This document shows, one piece after another, positions 6,698 through 9,328 of a stretch of DNA of 9,328 nucleotides (its first letter is position 1; each line of letters opens with the position of its first letter). The notes below the pieces were generated by a model. It made no database searches, was not told the origin of the DNA, and worked only from the letters and a program-made list of their open reading frames with translations. The stretch lies in the NCBI GenBank assembly GCA_002309255.1, contig DBXI01000073.1, forward strand, positions 271 through 9,598. The letters are read 5' to 3'. The translations under genes were made by a program, and so were the position numbers. This stretch comes from Bacteroidales bacterium UBA1216 (GTDB lineage Bacteria > Bacteroidota > Bacteroidia > Bacteroidales > Paludibacteraceae).

Positions 6698-8137
6698 ATG
6701 CGCAAACTAACTTTATCTATATTAGTGACGCTATTTGCCGAATGCATTTTCTCCCAATCCTTAGAAGAACGCTATCGGGCATTCCAACAGGAAACGAAGA
6801 AAACATATTCCGATTTCCGTGAGAAGGCAAATGCTGACTATGCGGTGTTTCTGCGTGCAGCATGGGAATACTACAATGCCTCTCCGGCTATTCCGCGTCC
6901 GGATGATAACCCCACGCCTCCTGTCGTATATGACGATAAAGAAGAGCAACAGGAGCAAGAGCTACAGGGCGATGTTGTGCCGCAACCGACACCGAAGCCA
7001 ACGCCACAGCCCATTGCGCCAATCATTGAGAACGATGATAATTCAACCATTGTCCGCGTGACATACTATGGCACGCCATTCTCTTTCCGCGTACCAAAAG
7101 ACAAATCAATCTCATTGCCGAACATCGAAGCAAAGACACTTGCTGCGGCTTGGGATGAATTGGCGAGTGAGGACTACAACAATCTTATGTATGATTGTCT
7201 TTCTGCGCGTGATCAATATAGTCTCTGCGATTGGGCATATTTGTCATTACTGCAACAACTTGCAGAGGCTCTTTATGGTAAGTCCAATGCTGCTGTACTT
7301 CTGCAAGCATTCATCTATGCCAACTCCGGCTATCAGATGCGTTTAGCGGTTACCGAAAACGGAGGCTTGCATATTCTTATCGGAAGTGAATACACCTTCT
7401 ACGACCGTAGTTACTACAATCTTGACGGCGAGAAATTCTTCCCATTAGACAACCTGACAGAAGGCATCGCCATCTGCAACGGTGCATTCGAGAATGAGAA
7501 ACCACTTTCCTTACTCATTGCTAACGAGCAACATCTGGCATCTACACCTACAGCAATGCCAAAACGCAAAGCGCAATCAGGCTTGACGGCTACATGCTCA
7601 ATCAACAAGAACCTCATCGACTTCTACAATACGTATCCTACCGGTCATTATGGCGATGATTTTGGCACGCGCTGGGCTGCGTATGCCAACTCTCCATTAG
7701 ATGAAGCAATCAAACAAGAGTTGTATCCTCAACTGATGGCTGCTATTCGCGGCGTGCCGGAAGCACAAGCAGTAAACTTGCTGCTCAACTGGGTACAAAC
7801 GGCTTTTGAATATGAGTATGATGACAAAGTGTGGGGTGGTGATCGTGCATTCTTCCCAGCCGAGTCATTGCACTATCCGTATTGCGATTGTGAGGATCGT
7901 TCTATCCTGTTCTCCCGAATCATCCGTGACTTACTTAATTTGGATGTAGTTCTTCTGTATTATCCCGGACACTTGGCAACCGCTGTTGCATTCCACCAAG
8001 ACATTCGTGGTGACTACCTTATGTACGACAACCGCAAGTTCACTATCTGCGATCCGACATACATCGGTGCTCCCATTGGAGCAACTATGCCCGGCATGGA
8101 CAATAAAACTGCCAAGATTATTCCTTTATGGAGATAA
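6698..8137 (+). CDS. Secreted protein with C-terminal transglutaminase-like domain
   Basis: The product is 479 residues with a signal peptide (MRKLTLSILVTLFAECIFS|Q, residues 1-19). A charged helical segment (21-60) is followed by a low-complexity Pro/Gln/Glu/Asp linker (62-112, with PQPTPKPTPQP) and a middle domain of unknown type (about 115-300). The C-terminal third (about 335-479) has the transglutaminase-like pattern: AVNLLLNWVQTAFEYEYD, then YCDCEDRSILFSRIIRDL, then YYPGHLATAVAF, then FTICDPTYIGAPIG. The predicted triad is Cys398, His425 and Asp452; Cys398 fits the usual G-[DN]-C-[ED]-[DE] motif, with Asp397 before it and a second cysteine at 396. In bacteria this fold usually gives a thiol protease or amidase rather than a crosslinking enzyme. 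It is the last gene of the operon and is GC-richer than the four genes before it. Confidence 0.85.
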   Translation: MRKLTLSILVTLFAECIFSQSLEERYRAFQQETKKTYSDFREKANADYAVFLRAAWEYYNASPAIPRPDDNPTPPVVYDDKEEQQEQELQGDVVPQPTPKPTPQPIAPIIENDDNSTIVRVTYYGTPFSFRVPKDKSISLPNIEAKTLAAAWDELASEDYNNLMYDCLSARDQYSLCDWAYLSLLQQLAEALYGKSNAAVLLQAFIYANSGYQMRLAVTENGGLHILIGSEYTFYDRSYYNLDGEKFFPLDNLTEGIAICNGAFENEKPLSLLIANEQHLASTPTAMPKRKAQSGLTATCSINKNLIDFYNTYPTGHYGDDFGTRWAAYANSPLDEAIKQELYPQLMAAIRGVPEAQAVNLLLNWVQTAFEYEYDDKVWGGDRAFFPAESLHYPYCDCEDRSILFSRIIRDLLNLDVVLLYYPGHLATAVAFHQDIRGDYLMYDNRKFTICDPTYIGAPIGATMPGMDNKTAKIIPLWR

Positions 8138-8215
8138 TAGCAAAGATTGCTGTTGATTTATTGCCGAACGGGTGTCGAGCCGTTATCGGGCGAATGTCGT
8201 ATCCCACTGCACCCA

Positions 8216-8234
8216 ATATATACCATGTATATAT
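8216..8234. repeat. AT-rich inverted repeat
   Basis: ATATATAC (8216-8223) and GTATATAT (8227-8234) form a perfect 8-bp inverted repeat around the 3-base centre CAT. It is too AT-rich and has no T-run afterwards to be a standard terminator. It could be a protein-binding palindrome or chance in AT-rich DNA. Confidence 0.5.
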
Positions 8235-8270
8235 CCCGTGATTTTGATTTGTATACGTAAAATTTTGCAT

Positions 8271-8286
8271 TGGCACTCTGGCACTC
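8271..8286 (+). repeat. Two-copy 8-bp tandem repeat
   Basis: TGGCACTC occurs twice in direct succession (8271-8278 and 8279-8286). The duplication is perfect and lies in non-coding DNA. It may be a replication-slippage product or a pair of binding sites. Confidence 0.6.
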
Positions 8287-8422
8287 TTGGTTCCTGACAC
8301 GCGATGTGAAAGAGCACCTACTTGATGCAAAATAGGATGTTGAGTCTTTAAACAGCATAATGAAACATCTACATATCACTGAATAGAAATTCGTCATATT
8401 ACTGAATTTTCTTGCGGAAATA

Positions 8423-8454
8423 TTTGCATAAATGAAATTAAAATAGTAATTTTG
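8423..8454 (+). promoter_or_regulatory. Bacteroidetes housekeeping promoter of the ATPase gene
   Basis: A -33 element TTTG (8423-8426) and a -7 element TAATTTTG (8447-8454) are separated by 20 bases. This matches the Bacteroidetes sigma-ABfr consensus (TTTG, about 19-21 bases, TAnnTTTG) exactly. Transcription should start near 8460, giving a leader of roughly 35 bases, A/T-rich and without a Shine-Dalgarno sequence, before the ATG at 8496. Confidence 0.85.
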
Positions 8455-8495
8455 CGTCAAATTTCAGTTGCAAATCACAAAAATTTAACATAAAT

Positions 8496-9328
8496 ATGGA
8501 ATTTTCGCGCAAATCGTACCTCCAAAAACTTGTCCGAGCGGATGGGAATGGAATGATTAAAATCGTGACCGGTGTGCGTCGGTGCGGTAAATCGTACCTG
8601 CTGTTTAACATCTTCCGGAGTTACCTTTTATCGCAAGGAGTGGCAGAGGATCATATCATTGGTTTGGCATTGGATGACCGTGCGAATAAGAAATTACTTA
8701 ACCCGGATAGGCTGTTGGATTATATAGAGGCGCATATAGTCCATGATGGCAAGAAGAATTATGTCATATTGGACGAGGTACAACTGGTGGATGAATTTAT
8801 CAGTGTGCTACTTAGCATGATTCATAAGCAGAATGTAGAAACCTATGTATCCGGAAGCAATAGCAGATTCTTAAGCAAGGACGTCGTGACAGAGTTCCGC
8901 GGTCGCGGATGGGAGATCCGCATACATCCGTTGAGTTTTGCCGAATACTACGAGGGTGTCGGTGGAGATTATCAGCAAGCTCTATTTGATTTCTATCGAT
9001 ATGGAGGACTTCCTCACGTAGCTACCTTAAAGACCGAGGAAGAGAAAAAGCAATACTTGCAATCAGTATTTGAGACAACGTACTTGAAGGACGTGATAGA
9101 GCGTAACCATCTGAGAAATCCGGAAGGTATGCGGAAGCTGATACAAGTGTTGGCTTCTTGTATTGGTTCATGCACTAATCCGAATAACATCGTCAACACC
9201 TTTATGTCCAGTGAGAAATTGACTATTTCGTCTGCTGCTATCGGTAACTATTTAGAACACTTGCAAGATGCCTTCATTATCAGTGAGGCGCAACGATATG
9301 ACGTCAAAGGACGCAAATATATAGGTAC
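8496..9328 (+). CDS. AAA_14/DUF4143 ATP-binding protein (3' end cut by the window)
   Basis: The frame is open from the ATG at 8496 to the right edge (277 full codons), so the C terminus is missing. Residues 26-33 are a Walker A motif (GVRRCGKS) and residues 89-94 a Walker B motif (YVILDE). TYVSGSNSRFL (117-126) and RGRGWEIRIHPLSFAEYY follow in the order usual for the AAA_14 ATPase domain. From about residue 185 the sequence matches the DUF4143 C-terminal part, including a winged-helix-like LTISSAAIGNYLEHLQDAF segment (242-260). Full-length members have about 380-430 residues, so roughly a quarter to a third is off the edge. These putative ATPases are common and often multi-copy in Bacteroidetes; their cellular role is unclear. 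A perfect promoter precedes the gene, so it is a separate transcription unit. Confidence 0.92.
   Translation, partial: MEFSRKSYLQKLVRADGNGMIKIVTGVRRCGKSYLLFNIFRSYLLSQGVAEDHIIGLALDDRANKKLLNPDRLLDYIEAHIVHDGKKNYVILDEVQLVDEFISVLLSMIHKQNVETYVSGSNSRFLSKDVVTEFRGRGWEIRIHPLSFAEYYEGVGGDYQQALFDFYRYGGLPHVATLKTEEEKKQYLQSVFETTYLKDVIERNHLRNPEGMRKLIQVLASCIGSCTNPNNIVNTFMSSEKLTISSAAIGNYLEHLQDAFIISEAQRYDVKGRKYIG

Larger units (their letters stand above)
146..8137 (+). other. Predicted seven-gene operon encoding an envelope protease module
   Basis: Seven complete genes lie on one strand with gaps of 58, 18, 15, 8, 13 and 2 bp. An intrinsic terminator precedes them and a 358-bp non-coding region follows. Six products have signal peptides; only the DUF2971 protein lacks one. 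No internal promoter matching the Bacteroidetes consensus and no strong internal terminator was seen. The spacing is the main evidence for co-transcription. The gap between the DUF2971 gene and the transglutaminase gene (2 bp) suggests translational coupling. Confidence 0.65.
8138..8495. other. 358-bp intergenic region, no convincing gene
   Basis: No credible coding sequence lies here. Just after the stop of the transglutaminase gene there is a 5-bp hairpin (AGCAA 8139-8143 / TTGCT 8147-8151) with a 3-base loop and only a weak T-rich tail, so it is at best a poor terminator. The stretch 8161-8215 is GC-richer than the rest. It is followed by an AT inverted repeat, an 8-bp tandem duplication, and a weak 6-bp inverted repeat (GATGTT 8336-8341 / AACATC 8364-8369). 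The last 75 bases hold the promoter and leader of the ATPase gene. The mixture of composition and repeats would fit a remnant of a multi-copy intergenic element or an unannotated small RNA, but nothing proves it. Confidence 0.5.

Noticed and set aside
8139..8160. Terminator directly after the operon
   Set aside because: The stem is only 5 bp, has a 3-base loop and lacks a proper T-run.
8158..8460. 100-codon reading frame on the minus strand in the intergenic region
   Set aside because: The composition is unlike a protein, no domain is visible, it runs through the palindrome, the tandem repeat and the promoter of the neighbouring gene, and a second minus-strand frame overlaps it.

Overview
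The window looks like a chromosomal segment from a member of the Bacteroidetes, probably order Bacteroidales. The evidence is a perfect Bacteroidetes-type promoter (TTTG, 20 bp, TAATTTTG) at 8423-8454, the absence of strong Shine-Dalgarno sequences, several signal peptides whose predicted mature end is glutamine (the Bacteroidetes 'Q-rule'), and families typical of that phylum. I cannot name a species.

Layout. Positions 1-91 hold the tail of an upstream transcription unit and a strong candidate intrinsic terminator. Positions 146-8137 hold seven genes, all on the + strand, separated by 58, 18, 15, 8, 13 and 2 bp, which I read as one operon. In order they are: a secreted LPP20-like protein, a secreted protein with a C-terminal DUF4384 domain, a secreted Sel1-repeat protein, two tandem paralogous secreted proteases (Sel1/TPR repeats plus a caspase-like C14 domain), a cytoplasmic DUF2971 protein, and a secreted protein with a C-terminal transglutaminase-like Cys-His-Asp domain. 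Positions 8138-8495 are non-coding and end in the promoter of an unrelated AAA_14/DUF4143 ATPase gene, which runs off the right edge.

How the genes may work together. Six of the seven operon products carry signal peptides and none has a convincing lipobox, so the system probably acts in the periplasm or outside the cell. Three of the six are predicted thiol hydrolases (two caspase-like, one transglutaminase-like). The others are repeat scaffolds or stress/adhesion-type folds (LPP20-like, DUF4384, Sel1). A reasonable but unproven model is an envelope-located proteolytic module: Sel1 repeats give protein-protein recognition, the caspase domains cut after basic residues, and the DUF4384/LPP20-like proteins sense or tether. 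The DUF2971 protein is the only cytoplasmic member and its role is unknown.

Base composition differs sharply along the operon. Sampled 60-base lines of the first, second and last genes are about 48-55% GC, while sampled lines of the middle genes (Sel1, caspase 1, DUF2971) are about 25-38%. The middle block may therefore have entered an older LPP20-DUF4384-transglutaminase locus. The operon as a whole, with paired exported caspases, is the most interesting part of the window.
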